Positions 9,444 to 18,586 of a DNA stretch of 64,000 bases are shown piece after piece. The stretch spans positions 1 through 64,000 of the forward strand of contig JADFHF010000014.1 in the NCBI GenBank assembly GCA_022567305.1, in the 5' to 3' direction. Both the position numbers and the translations under genes were made by a program. Under the pieces are notes generated by a model that had not been told where the DNA came from, made no database searches, and saw only the letters and a list, made by a program, of their open reading frames with translations. This DNA is from Bacteroidota bacterium (GTDB taxonomy: Bacteria > Bacteroidota > Rhodothermia > Rhodothermales > UBA10348). Numbering within the stretch: position 1 is the stretch's first letter; every line of letters begins with the position of its first letter.

Positions 9444-12400
9444 ATGTACTCAAATCAAGTCTGCAGTCCATGCCCCACTCGTGCCAACGGCACTCCGCCA
9501 GATAGAGTGCCGCCACTTGGTCTGTTCATCGTCGTTCTGCTGATTCCGCTGGTCTTCGGAGCGTGCCGGCCTGAAACTTCCGGTCCGCTCTTCGTGCGCC
9601 TTGACTCCGACGCGACAGGGGTCTCATTCGTCAATCTCGTCGAGGATGACACGACGTTCAATATGCTCACCTACCTCTACTTCTATGACGGAGGAGGAAT
9701 AGCAGCTGGAGACGTAAACAATGACGGGCTCGTTGATCTCTACTTCACAGCCAATCTGCTCCCGAATCGCCTCTACTTGAACCGAGGAAACCTCGTCTTC
9801 GAAGACGTGACCGAGACGGCCGGTGTTGCCGGTGAAGCCTTTTGGGCGACGGGAGTGACCATGGCTGACGTCAACGGCGATGGGTTCCTAGATATTTACG
9901 TGTCGACGAGCATGTTCCCAGACAAGAAGAGTCGAAACGAGCTCTTCATCAACAACGGAGACGGAACGTTCGACGAGCTTGCAGCCGATTTTGGGCTGGA
10001 TTATCGGGGATACTCGACCCAGGCAGCCTTCTTCGATTACGATCTGGATGGCGATCTGGATGTCTATCTGCTCAACCATTCGACGCACCTGGAGGAATCG
10101 TTCGGATTAGCAGACACGCTCCGAGACAAGCGTCATCCAAGCGCGGGAGACAAACTCTTCCGAAACGACGCAAATCGCTTCATCGATGTAAGCAAAGATG
10201 CGGGTATTTACGGGAGTCAACTTGGCTACGGCCTGGGCGTCGTTGTGAGCGACCTCGACGTGGACGGATGTCCCGATCTGTTTGTCGCAAACGACTTCCA
10301 CGAACACGACTACCTCTATTACAACAATTGCGACGGGACTTTCGAAGAGCGAATTGCCCGTTCGACGGGGCTTACGAGCCGTGCCTCGATGGGAGTCGAT
10401 GCCGCGGATTTCAACAATGACGGCTTGCCGGACATTTTTGTTCTTGACATGTTGCCCGACCGCCAGGAAGTGGTTAACACCTCTTTTAGCACGGAAGCGC
10501 TTGAGCTTTACAATCTGCAGCGCCGCTTTGGCTACCACCATCAGGTGATGCGAAACACACTTCAGCTAAACCGAGGCGATCGGCGGTTCAGCGAAATCGC
10601 TTTTCTGGCTGGAGTTCCAGCCACCGACTGGAGCTGGACGCCGCTATTTTGCGATCTTGACAACGATGGCTACAAGGATCTATTCGTAACGAACGGAATC
10701 TTCCGTCGACCGAATGACAGAGACTTCATTCGAGCTATTTCGTCGCGGACGAATCAGTCCATCCTGGAACGAGGCTTACGTCAGGAGGATATGGGGCTTG
10801 TTGAGCTGATGCCCGAGGCTCCCGGCGTCAATTATGCCTTCCGAAATGAGGGGAATCTGACGTTCTCGAACGTCTCTTCTTCCTGGGGCTTGGATGAATC
10901 GGGCTATTCGAGCGGCGCGGTCTATGCCGATCTGGACAACGACGGGGATCTGGATCTGGTATTGAATAACTTAAATACTACCGCATCGATCTACGAGAAT
11001 CGGACGAATCGTCTTCTCGATCATCATTCCCTGACGATTTCGTTGAGGGGAGATGGCCCGAACACATTTGGAATCGGCACGAAGGTGTTCGCCTATACCG
11101 CGGGTCTGGAACAATTGGTTGAGCTCTTTCCTACCCGCGGTTTTCAATCCTCGGTCGATCCGAGGATTCACATCGGTCTGGGAACGGCAGAGATCATCGA
11201 TTCGCTTCGTGTCGTCTGGCCGGACGGCAGATATCAGGAATTGACGGGCGTTGCGGTCGATACCGCGCTGACACTTCGACAGAGAGAGGCCACAGGGGCC
11301 TATTTATTTCGTGGGCCGGCTGAAATGAAACTGTTCGAAGACGTCACGGCCCGCGTTTCGATGCCATATCGGCATGAAGAGAACAAATTTGTCGATTTCA
11401 ATCGAGAACGTCTTATTCCCCATATGCTCTCCACGGAAGGACCCGCGCTTGCCGTTGGCGACGTGAACGGCGATGGGCGTGATGATCTATTCGTCGGAGG
11501 CGCCAAGCATCAGGCCGGCAGTTTGCTTATCCAACGACCTGACGGGACTTTCGAATCATTTGGAGAGAATACATGGCGGGCCGATAGCCTTCATGAAGAT
11601 GTCGACGCAGTTTTTTTCGATGCCGATTCTGACGGTGACCTCGATCTTTTCGTCGTCAGCGGTGGCAACGAGTTCTGGGGACAACACGATGCGCTGAGGG
11701 ACAGGCTCTATCTCAATGACGGCGATGGGCGCTTTTCGCGCTCGGAGAGTGCCCTGCCGGAGTACTTTGCCAACGGATGTTGCGTAGCGCTTTCAGATTT
11801 TGATCTGGACGGTGATCTGGATCTCTTCGTGGGGAGCCGTGTGATATCGCGGCAGTACGGCGCCGTTCCGAATAGCTTTCTCCTGGAAAACGACGGAACC
11901 GGCCGTTTCACAGACGTTTCCGGGTCCAAAGCTAGCGATCTCACCCGTGTCGGGATGGTAACTGACGCCGTCTGGGCGGACGTCAACGGCGACCACACGC
12001 CAGATCTCATCGTCGTTGGAGAATGGATGCCAATCAAGGTTTTTATGTCGAATCAGGGCCGTCTGACAGATCAAACGGAATCGGCCGGATTCGGGGGAAC
12101 CCTGGGCTGGTGGAACGCCGTTGCGGCGGCTGATCTCGATGGCGACGGCGACATGGATCTGATTGCAGGAAATCTTGGCCGAAACTCACTGATTCAGGCT
12201 TTCTCGAACGAACCTGTTCATATGATGATCAAAGATGTGGACGGCAACGGCGAGGATGAACACTTGATTACGACGTTTCGCAATGAGGGACGTTTCCTCT
12301 TGGCCACGCCGGATGAGCTTTTTCAACAAGTCCCTCGGCTCTTTCGAAAATACCCGTCCTACACGGAATTTGGAGCTGGCCGGCTCGAAGAGGTCTTTTC

Positions 12401-12821
12401 AACTTTGGAGTTGGAAGGAGCAGTCGAAAAGGAAGCGCGCATGCTGTACTCGATTTATGCCGAGAATCAAGGCGACGGCACTTTTCGCGTGACTGAGCTT
12501 CCAGTCGGGGCCCAGATGTCGCCGGTGTTTGCAATACTGACGGAGGATTTCAATCTCGACGGGCGTATGGACGTGCTTCTCGGCGGCAATTTCTTTGGCG
12601 TTCGTCCGCAGCGCGGGCGCTACACGGCGAGCTTCGGTACGCTGCTCCTTGGCTCGGGAACAGGTGTATTTCGAGAGGTATCGCCCCACGAGAGCGGCCT
12701 TTACATCGACGGTCAGGTACGAGACATGGCAACCATCGATTTGGCTACTGAGGGGTTTGCCGTCGTCATCGCGCGCAACGATGATCGGCTACAGGTGATC
12801 AACATATTGTCACCTCGTTGA
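9444..12821 (+). CDS. FG-GAP/VCBS repeat, ASPIC/UnbV (CRTAC1-type) lipoprotein
   Basis: About 1125 residues from the ATG at 9444; a GTG at 9507 would give a shorter signal starting VPPLGLFIVV and is possible. The signal ends PLVFGAC, a lipobox. A first propeller set carries many DxNxDG-like loops (DVNNDGLVDLY, DVNGDGFLDIY, DYDLDGDLDVY, DLDVDGCPDLF, DFNNDGLPDIF). An ASPIC/UnbV domain spans about 530-610 (FGIGTKVFAYTAG, HIGLGTAEIIDSLRVVWPDG). A second propeller set follows from about 665, opening EGPALAVGDVNGDGRDDLF. It is a full-length paralogue of the gene at 20377. Surface anchoring and ligand binding are inferred; no enzymatic motif is visible. Confidence 0.9.
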   Translation: MYSNQVCSPCPTRANGTPPDRVPPLGLFIVVLLIPLVFGACRPETSGPLFVRLDSDATGVSFVNLVEDDTTFNMLTYLYFYDGGGIAAGDVNNDGLVDLYFTANLLPNRLYLNRGNLVFEDVTETAGVAGEAFWATGVTMADVNGDGFLDIYVSTSMFPDKKSRNELFINNGDGTFDELAADFGLDYRGYSTQAAFFDYDLDGDLDVYLLNHSTHLEESFGLADTLRDKRHPSAGDKLFRNDANRFIDVSKDAGIYGSQLGYGLGVVVSDLDVDGCPDLFVANDFHEHDYLYYNNCDGTFEERIARSTGLTSRASMGVDAADFNNDGLPDIFVLDMLPDRQEVVNTSFSTEALELYNLQRRFGYHHQVMRNTLQLNRGDRRFSEIAFLAGVPATDWSWTPLFCDLDNDGYKDLFVTNGIFRRPNDRDFIRAISSRTNQSILERGLRQEDMGLVELMPEAPGVNYAFRNEGNLTFSNVSSSWGLDESGYSSGAVYADLDNDGDLDLVLNNLNTTASIYENRTNRLLDHHSLTISLRGDGPNTFGIGTKVFAYTAGLEQLVELFPTRGFQSSVDPRIHIGLGTAEIIDSLRVVWPDGRYQELTGVAVDTALTLRQREATGAYLFRGPAEMKLFEDVTARVSMPYRHEENKFVDFNRERLIPHMLSTEGPALAVGDVNGDGRDDLFVGGAKHQAGSLLIQRPDGTFESFGENTWRADSLHEDVDAVFFDADSDGDLDLFVVSGGNEFWGQHDALRDRLYLNDGDGRFSRSESALPEYFANGCCVALSDFDLDGDLDLFVGSRVISRQYGAVPNSFLLENDGTGRFTDVSGSKASDLTRVGMVTDAVWADVNGDHTPDLIVVGEWMPIKVFMSNQGRLTDQTESAGFGGTLGWWNAVAAADLDGDGDMDLIAGNLGRNSLIQAFSNEPVHMMIKDVDGNGEDEHLITTFRNEGRFLLATPDELFQQVPRLFRKYPSYTEFGAGRLEEVFSTLELEGAVEKEARMLYSIYAENQGDGTFRVTELPVGAQMSPVFAILTEDFNLDGRMDVLLGGNFFGVRPQRGRYTASFGTLLLGSGTGVFREVSPHESGLYIDGQVRDMATIDLATEGFAVVIARNDDRLQVINILSPR

Positions 12822-12844
12822 GCGCCGATTATCGGCTAGGCACG

Positions 12845-15175
12845 TTAGCGGCCCACGAGAAAGGATTTCGTGACGCTCGACGCCCCGATCTCGAGGCGAT
12901 AGAAGTAAAGACCTGATGAAAGGTGAGTCACGTCCCATTGAAATTCGTAGATCCCGGCGTCATGAACACCGGACGTGAGCAGGACCAACTTCCTTCCCAA
13001 GACGTCATATACCTCCAGTTTGATGTCGCTTGTGCCAGGAAGGGCATAGACTACCGTCACCGACTTCGTGGTCGGATTGGGATAGCTGCTCACACGCGGT
13101 TCGGAGCCCACACTGGAAAATAGATAGCGGTCCTCTTCAGTTGCCGGTTTGAAGCGGACGGCGTACCCCCCGCCGGGGGCAAGACGTAATTCAATTACGT
13201 CGCCGTAATCCACGAGTTTTTTCTCCGTCGCAAGGAGATAAGGCTTGCTCGCCCAGTCGGCACCGGGCCCGTCCCGGTATATTTCAGCAACATACGTCGT
13301 CCCGACTTCGAGAAAGTCGAGTTGGGCTTCCAATGTGCGTTCCTTTTCGTCGGTTATGCTCCCCAGGTACCAATCCTCACTATGGCGATCTTTTCTGACG
13401 ATGGTCACATAGTTCCCAATACTCCCGTGAATCACCTTCGTGTCCTCCCAGTCTACCGGCACATCCCGAATGAACCGAAAAGCTCTCATATTCGTCTCGT
13501 AATTTTCCGGAAGGTCCGCAGCCATCTGCAGAGGGCTGTATAGGATCACATATAGGGCCAACTGCTTCGCCAACGTCGTATTGACGCGATTGTTAGGGCG
13601 CGCTGGCTCAAGCGTCAGGTCAAATATGCCTGGTGTAAAATCCATCGGTCCCGCCAAGAGACGGGTAAACGGTAGGATCGTCGTATGCTCCGGAGGATTC
13701 CCTCCATCTCCCGACCAGGCATTATACTCCTGACCCCGGGCCCCCTCTCTAGTCATCATATTCGGAAACGTGCGGCGAATGCCCGTGTCTTTAATCGGTT
13801 CGTGTACATCGAGCATGATACGTCGTCGTCCGGCCTCTTCAACTGTCCGGCGGTAATGACGAACCATGTATTGACCGTGATGCCATTCAAATTGTGTCCT
13901 CCCATCAAAATCCAGGCGCTTGATTCCCTGGCCAAAACCGACATATCCGGTTTTCACGGTCCGAACGCCGAGCTGTTGGTAATAATCGAAGGCCTCGCCC
14001 ATCTGCCGTTCGTAATTGATGATTCCCACTCCCGTCTCGTGATGACCGATCAAAGACACGCTTTTCTCGGCTGCGTACCGAGTAACCTCCTGAATATCGA
14101 AATCGTCATAGGGAGTCGTGAATTGAAAGAGGTCACCGTTCTCGATCCAGTTACCGTCCCACCCTACATTCCAACCCTCCACGAGCACACCATCAAAACC
14201 GTACTTGGCCGCAAAATCGATGTATCGCTTTGCGTTTGACGTAGTCGCACCGTGATTGGGACCCGAGCCCCACGTGGACCTGCCAAGATGCATCTCCCAC
14301 CAGACACCCACGTACTTACCGGGCTTTACCCAGGAAACATCTCCGAGTACGTTGGGCTCGTTGAGATTCAGGATCATGTACGACGTAATGAGGCCGCCCG
14401 GAGAATCAGCAATCTGAATGGTCCTCCACGGAGTCATCATGGGTAGTGAAGACCGGACTTTGACGCCATCCGACCACGGGACGAGATCGGCTTTCAGAAT
14501 ATGATCACCCGATCGCGCAAGGGTCATGCTTGCATAGTCCGTCAGAGCGGCCTCGTGAATGCTGAGGAAGATTCCCTCATCCGTTTCCAGTGTAAGGGGA
14601 GTATGCACGGTATCGAGCGTACTGACCCGAGACTGTTTGTAGAGGTTCTCGTACCGCTGTTCGTGGTGCGCTGGAATCCACCATGCTAGGTAATCACCCT
14701 CCAGTGCGAATTCAGTGACCTCTTCCAGAATACCAAATTGTGCGAACGAGGACTGCTCAGACATCTCGTATCGGAATCCGATGCCGTCGTTGAACACCCG
14801 GAAAACAAGGGTCATCCTCCGGTCCACTCCTGACAACTCCTTCAAATCAATTCGCAGTTCTCGGTAATGATTTCGGATGATCGTCCTTTCACCCCAAGGC
14901 TGCATCCATGTCTCATCGAACTGGCTTTCGGCGCTCGACTCGATCGCAAAATGATCCAGCATGTCCGGTGCGTTCAGCAATCTGAAGCCCAGACGCGAAG
15001 CAGCGATGATGGGTGTCCCTGCCCGTGTCACGTGATAGAATGGGGCTCCGCTCTCGAGAGAAAAAGTGAGGCGAATCACGCCATTCGGGGAAGACACCTC
15101 AAGAACTTGTCCATAGGCATGCAAATGGACGACAAGAAATAACACTGGAACTAAGAGCTTTCGGAGATACCGCAT
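12845..15175 (-). CDS. GH97 inverting alpha-glucosidase-type glycosidase with type IX sorting domain
   Basis: The frame begins at 15247, but the signal peptide MRYLRKLLVPVLFLVV...AYGQ supports the ATG at 15175, giving 776 residues. It has the GH97 N-terminal beta-sandwich, a TIM barrel and a C-terminal domain. Candidate catalytic glutamates are Glu380 (GHHETG), Glu459 (DVHEP) and Glu483 (ARGQEYN). The last two are spaced as the catalytic pair of SusB, and the barrel strand reads VKTGYVG without an Asp nucleophile, so an inverting mechanism is likely. The last 85 residues (from YPNPTTKSV to SFLVGR) form a type IX secretion sorting domain, placing the enzyme at the cell surface or outside. It is divergent from susC/susD, consistent with a glucan-utilisation locus. 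Confidence 0.92.
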   Translation of the reverse strand: MRYLRKLLVPVLFLVVHLHAYGQVLEVSSPNGVIRLTFSLESGAPFYHVTRAGTPIIAASRLGFRLLNAPDMLDHFAIESSAESQFDETWMQPWGERTIIRNHYRELRIDLKELSGVDRRMTLVFRVFNDGIGFRYEMSEQSSFAQFGILEEVTEFALEGDYLAWWIPAHHEQRYENLYKQSRVSTLDTVHTPLTLETDEGIFLSIHEAALTDYASMTLARSGDHILKADLVPWSDGVKVRSSLPMMTPWRTIQIADSPGGLITSYMILNLNEPNVLGDVSWVKPGKYVGVWWEMHLGRSTWGSGPNHGATTSNAKRYIDFAAKYGFDGVLVEGWNVGWDGNWIENGDLFQFTTPYDDFDIQEVTRYAAEKSVSLIGHHETGVGIINYERQMGEAFDYYQQLGVRTVKTGYVGFGQGIKRLDFDGRTQFEWHHGQYMVRHYRRTVEEAGRRRIMLDVHEPIKDTGIRRTFPNMMTREGARGQEYNAWSGDGGNPPEHTTILPFTRLLAGPMDFTPGIFDLTLEPARPNNRVNTTLAKQLALYVILYSPLQMAADLPENYETNMRAFRFIRDVPVDWEDTKVIHGSIGNYVTIVRKDRHSEDWYLGSITDEKERTLEAQLDFLEVGTTYVAEIYRDGPGADWASKPYLLATEKKLVDYGDVIELRLAPGGGYAVRFKPATEEDRYLFSSVGSEPRVSSYPNPTTKSVTVVYALPGTSDIKLEVYDVLGRKLVLLTSGVHDAGIYEFQWDVTHLSSGLYFYRLEIGASSVTKSFLVGR

Positions 15176-15500
15176 GACACAACCAAATCGACCATGGTCC
15201 AGACCCGCACCCAACATATGATTCGGTCCGATGTGAAGTTCAATCACCTGACGGATTTATCCATTCCTGACGGCGTCGTTACTCGAACACCCGTCACGAA
15301 TCACCAGCGGATAGGGCCGTGAATGCCCGTTATGAATAATGTTTATTGAACGGATTTGGTCTTGCTTTTCTGTGAACTTTCCTTCATCTTTTACGCCGAT
15401 ATAATCGCTGGTTCTGGAACTGTTAAAAGGCCGCGTTAGCACGATTGCGACGGGTTCTCCTTATGACCGATTTCCTCTCACCACAAGCGGGTTGAATAAA
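15176..15500. promoter_or_regulatory. Divergent control region between GH97 gene and susC
   Basis: About 325 bp separate the two start codons, so promoters for both directions must lie here. A small dyad AATAA-TGT-TTATT lies at 15335-15347, and a TATAAT hexamer at 15400-15405 has no matching -35 element at normal spacing. No regulator gene is adjacent. The call rests on gene arrangement, not on a recognised operator. Confidence 0.4.
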
Positions 15501-18500
15501 ATGATCAAAAGATGCGCATTATTGAGCCTCTTTGCACTACTGGGTGTTAGTGTAGTTCTTGGCCAGGGAAGAGAGGTGACCGGAACCGTAACGGATGGCG
15601 CTTTAGGTATAGCTCTTCCCGGTGTCAATATCACGATTGAGGGTACGACTCTAGGTACGACCACGGCCCTCGACGGCACTTACCGCATTGCGATCCGGGG
15701 CAGCAGCGACGTACTGCTTTTCTCGTTTGTCGGCTTCCAGACCGCCCGGGAGGTAGTGGGAGATCGTTCGGTCATTGATGTCGTCATGCTCGAAGACCTG
15801 GCGCTTCTCGAAGAGGTGGTCGTCATCGGTTACGGTGTTCAAAGGAGAGGAGAGGTGACGGGTTCTACTGCCACACTCAATGTCGACGATGCGAATAAAG
15901 GCCTCATTGCGGCTCCTGACGAATTTATTCGCGGCCGCATAGCAGGCGTCACGGTAACTCAGAACAACGGCGAACCGGGATCCGCGTTCATCATTCGTAT
16001 CCGTGGCGGTACGTCGATCAGTGCGAGCAACGAGCCGCTCTATGTCATCGATGGCATTCCTATTGACAACTCCCCCATAACCCCGGACGGAATCGGCATT
16101 AGTGGTCAGTCGCCGGCAGCTCGTAATCCGCTCAATACGATAAATCCAAATGATATCGCCAGCATGACGATACTGAAGGACGCCTCAGCGACCGCCATTT
16201 ATGGTTCGAGAGGCGCCAACGGAGTCATTCTGATTACAACGAAACAGGGCTCGGCGGGGAGGCTGACAGTGGACTACGACGGTTACGTTTCCGCGCAATC
16301 CCTTGCGAATAAACTCGATCTGGTTTCCGCATCCCAGTATCGAAGTTTCATCGCGGATCAGGTCAGCGCAGGGAACCTGACCCAGGCGGCACTCGACAAC
16401 CTGGGCGATGCGAACACGGATTGGCAGGATGAAGTGATGCAGACGGCTATCGCCCAGTCCCACAACCTGGCCTTTTCTGGTGGAACGACGGATGCTCAGT
16501 ATCGTGTATCGCTTGGCTATCTCAACCAGGAGGGGCTCGTCCAGCAGTCCGGTTTTGAAAGACTAACGGGGCGACTGAATGCCCAACAGAATGCCATGGA
16601 CGGCAAGCTGCGCCTCACTGTGAATCTTACGAGTTCGTTCATAAACGACGACTTCATTGCATACAACTCGACTTCGGGATTCGAAGGAGCCATCATGCAG
16701 AGTATATTCGAAATGAATCCGACATTTCCCGTAAGGGAGGGTGACGAGTTCTTCGAAATAGGCCCAGGTCGAGTACGTCCTGCAAACCCGGTTGCTCTCG
16801 CCAACGAGATAGAGGACAATTCCAAAACGACGCGCACCCTCGGAAATTTCTCTGCCGAATACGACGTTCTGGATAACCTGACGGCAAAGATCCAAGTTGG
16901 TGGAGATCGGGCGCAGGCCTCACGCCGCATTTTCTTTCCGGCGGCAAGTCCGGGTGGCTCAGAATTCAATGGTCTTGCGGCACAGATTAACAGGGAGCGC
17001 AGTTCCTATACGGTCCAGACCTATCTCACGTTCGACGACACCTTTAAGCAGGAGCACCGTCTCAATGTATTGGGCGGATATGAGTTCAACCAGTATATCG
17101 TTGAGTCCTTTGGTGCCCAAACCCGTGATTTCGTCACCGATCTGACCGGATTCGACGCTCTGCAAGCCGGAGCGTTACGCCAGGAAATTTCATCCGACAA
17201 GAATCGGAATCGGCTCATTTCGTTTTTCGGACGTGCGAACTACGGCTTCAAGGACCGGTACTTTCTTACGGCCGTCTTGCGTTATGACGGTTCGTCCAGG
17301 TTTGGATCGGGTAACAAGTGGGCTACGTTCCCTGCTTTGTCAGCCGCCTGGCGAATCTCGGATGAGGCGTTCATGAGCGGCAACGATTTCATCTCCGATC
17401 TCCGGATCAAGGCAGGTTGGGGAATCGTGGGGAGTCAGGAGATCGGAAACAACCTCGCCCTTGCGACCCTCGCAGCCGATGCGGCCAATATCGCAGTCAT
17501 CGGTGGGCTGCCGGTCACAGGATTTGCGCCCGCCGCGTTTGCAAATCCGGATCTGAAGTGGGAGGAGACGTCCTCCATCAACATCGGTGTCGATTTCGGA
17601 CTTTCGAACGGTAAGTACAACGGTACGATCGAGTACTACCAGAAGAACACAACAGATCTCCTCCTTGAGATCTCGGTACCGCAGCCAGCTCCGGTCCCGA
17701 CGCGCATCGAAAATATCGGGGAAGTGGATAACACGGGGCTGGAACTCAGTTTCGACGCCTTGATTCTGGATCGGCCGGACCTGAATCTAACGATCGGGGG
17801 TGTGTTCGCGAGCAATAGCAATAAGGTTAAAAGCCTTGGCCCTCGCGACCAGATCATTACCGGAACCGTGCAAGGTCGAGGCCAATCCGGTACGTTCTCG
17901 CAGCTCATCATACCCGGCGAACCACTGGGTACGTTTTTCGGCCCGGTCTTCACGGGCATCGCAGACGGCGCACAGCAATTTGCCGATTTGGATGGCGACG
18001 GAACGGTTGAAATCACGAGCGATGATCGTCAGATCCTGGGAAATGCCCAGCCGGACTTCACATACGGATTGCAATTCCTTCTAAACTACAAGGAATGGGA
18101 TTTCAGTCTGTTTGTCCGTGGGGAGCAAGGCCGGGACATTTTCAACAACACGGCCCTCGTGTACGAGACGAAGAGTTCTGCCACCCAAAACGTAAACTTC
18201 TTCGCCTCGGCACTGGATGACGGTACAGCCTTGAGGGAGCCTGCGAAATTCTCAAGCCGGTATATACAAGATGGATCGTTCTTACGTATTGACAATCTGA
18301 CGGTTGGCTATACAATCGATGCAAAGAGTCTATCTCAGTTTGCTCAGAGAGCGCGTGTATACGTGACCGTGCAAAACCTGTTAAACATCACCGGTTACGA
18401 TGGTTATGATCCGGAGGTTGACACACAGGGCAATGTAGGCCTGGCTGTGCTGGGTGTTGACTATACGAGTTATCCACGACCGAGAACATTTACGTTCGGA

Positions 18501-18518
18501 GTCAGCCTAGGATTTTGA
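15501..18518 (+). CDS. SusC/RagA-family TonB-dependent outer-membrane transporter
   Basis: 1005 residues from the ATG at 15501; a TTG lies 9 bp upstream in frame. Signal peptide MIKRCALLSLFALLGVSVVLGQG. Then a carboxypeptidase-regulatory-like domain (about 24-95), a TonB-box-like segment LEEVVVIGYGVQ, a plug domain with VIDGIPIDNSP and MTILKDASATAIYGSRGANG, and a long beta-barrel ending in aromatic FTFGVSLGF. SusC proteins import oligomers across the outer membrane using TonB energy with a SusD lid. The SusD gene follows 68 bp downstream, and a GH97 glycosidase gene is divergent upstream, suggesting an alpha-glucoside substrate, though this is inferred only from position. Confidence 0.95.
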   Translation: MIKRCALLSLFALLGVSVVLGQGREVTGTVTDGALGIALPGVNITIEGTTLGTTTALDGTYRIAIRGSSDVLLFSFVGFQTAREVVGDRSVIDVVMLEDLALLEEVVVIGYGVQRRGEVTGSTATLNVDDANKGLIAAPDEFIRGRIAGVTVTQNNGEPGSAFIIRIRGGTSISASNEPLYVIDGIPIDNSPITPDGIGISGQSPAARNPLNTINPNDIASMTILKDASATAIYGSRGANGVILITTKQGSAGRLTVDYDGYVSAQSLANKLDLVSASQYRSFIADQVSAGNLTQAALDNLGDANTDWQDEVMQTAIAQSHNLAFSGGTTDAQYRVSLGYLNQEGLVQQSGFERLTGRLNAQQNAMDGKLRLTVNLTSSFINDDFIAYNSTSGFEGAIMQSIFEMNPTFPVREGDEFFEIGPGRVRPANPVALANEIEDNSKTTRTLGNFSAEYDVLDNLTAKIQVGGDRAQASRRIFFPAASPGGSEFNGLAAQINRERSSYTVQTYLTFDDTFKQEHRLNVLGGYEFNQYIVESFGAQTRDFVTDLTGFDALQAGALRQEISSDKNRNRLISFFGRANYGFKDRYFLTAVLRYDGSSRFGSGNKWATFPALSAAWRISDEAFMSGNDFISDLRIKAGWGIVGSQEIGNNLALATLAADAANIAVIGGLPVTGFAPAAFANPDLKWEETSSINIGVDFGLSNGKYNGTIEYYQKNTTDLLLEISVPQPAPVPTRIENIGEVDNTGLELSFDALILDRPDLNLTIGGVFASNSNKVKSLGPRDQIITGTVQGRGQSGTFSQLIIPGEPLGTFFGPVFTGIADGAQQFADLDGDGTVEITSDDRQILGNAQPDFTYGLQFLLNYKEWDFSLFVRGEQGRDIFNNTALVYETKSSATQNVNFFASALDDGTALREPAKFSSRYIQDGSFLRIDNLTVGYTIDAKSLSQFAQRARVYVTVQNLLNITGYDGYDPEVDTQGNVGLAVLGVDYTSYPRPRTFTFGVSLGF

Positions 18519-18586
18519 CATTAGAACATCAAACTCGACGACCGCCTCGCGCGCCGCTCGATCAACCATAGATTTTGTATAAAGCT

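Noticed and set aside
12824-12836. Palindrome GCCGATTATCGGC as a bidirectional terminator
   Set aside because: The loop would be too small or the stem too short, and no T-tract follows on either strand.
13685-14239. 184-residue plus-strand frame
   Set aside because: Antisense shadow of the GH97 catalytic domain.
15400-15405. TATAAT hexamer upstream of susC as a -10 element
   Set aside because: No acceptable -35 hexamer lies 16-18 bp upstream and Bacteroidota promoters often use other elements, so it was not annotated as a promoter.
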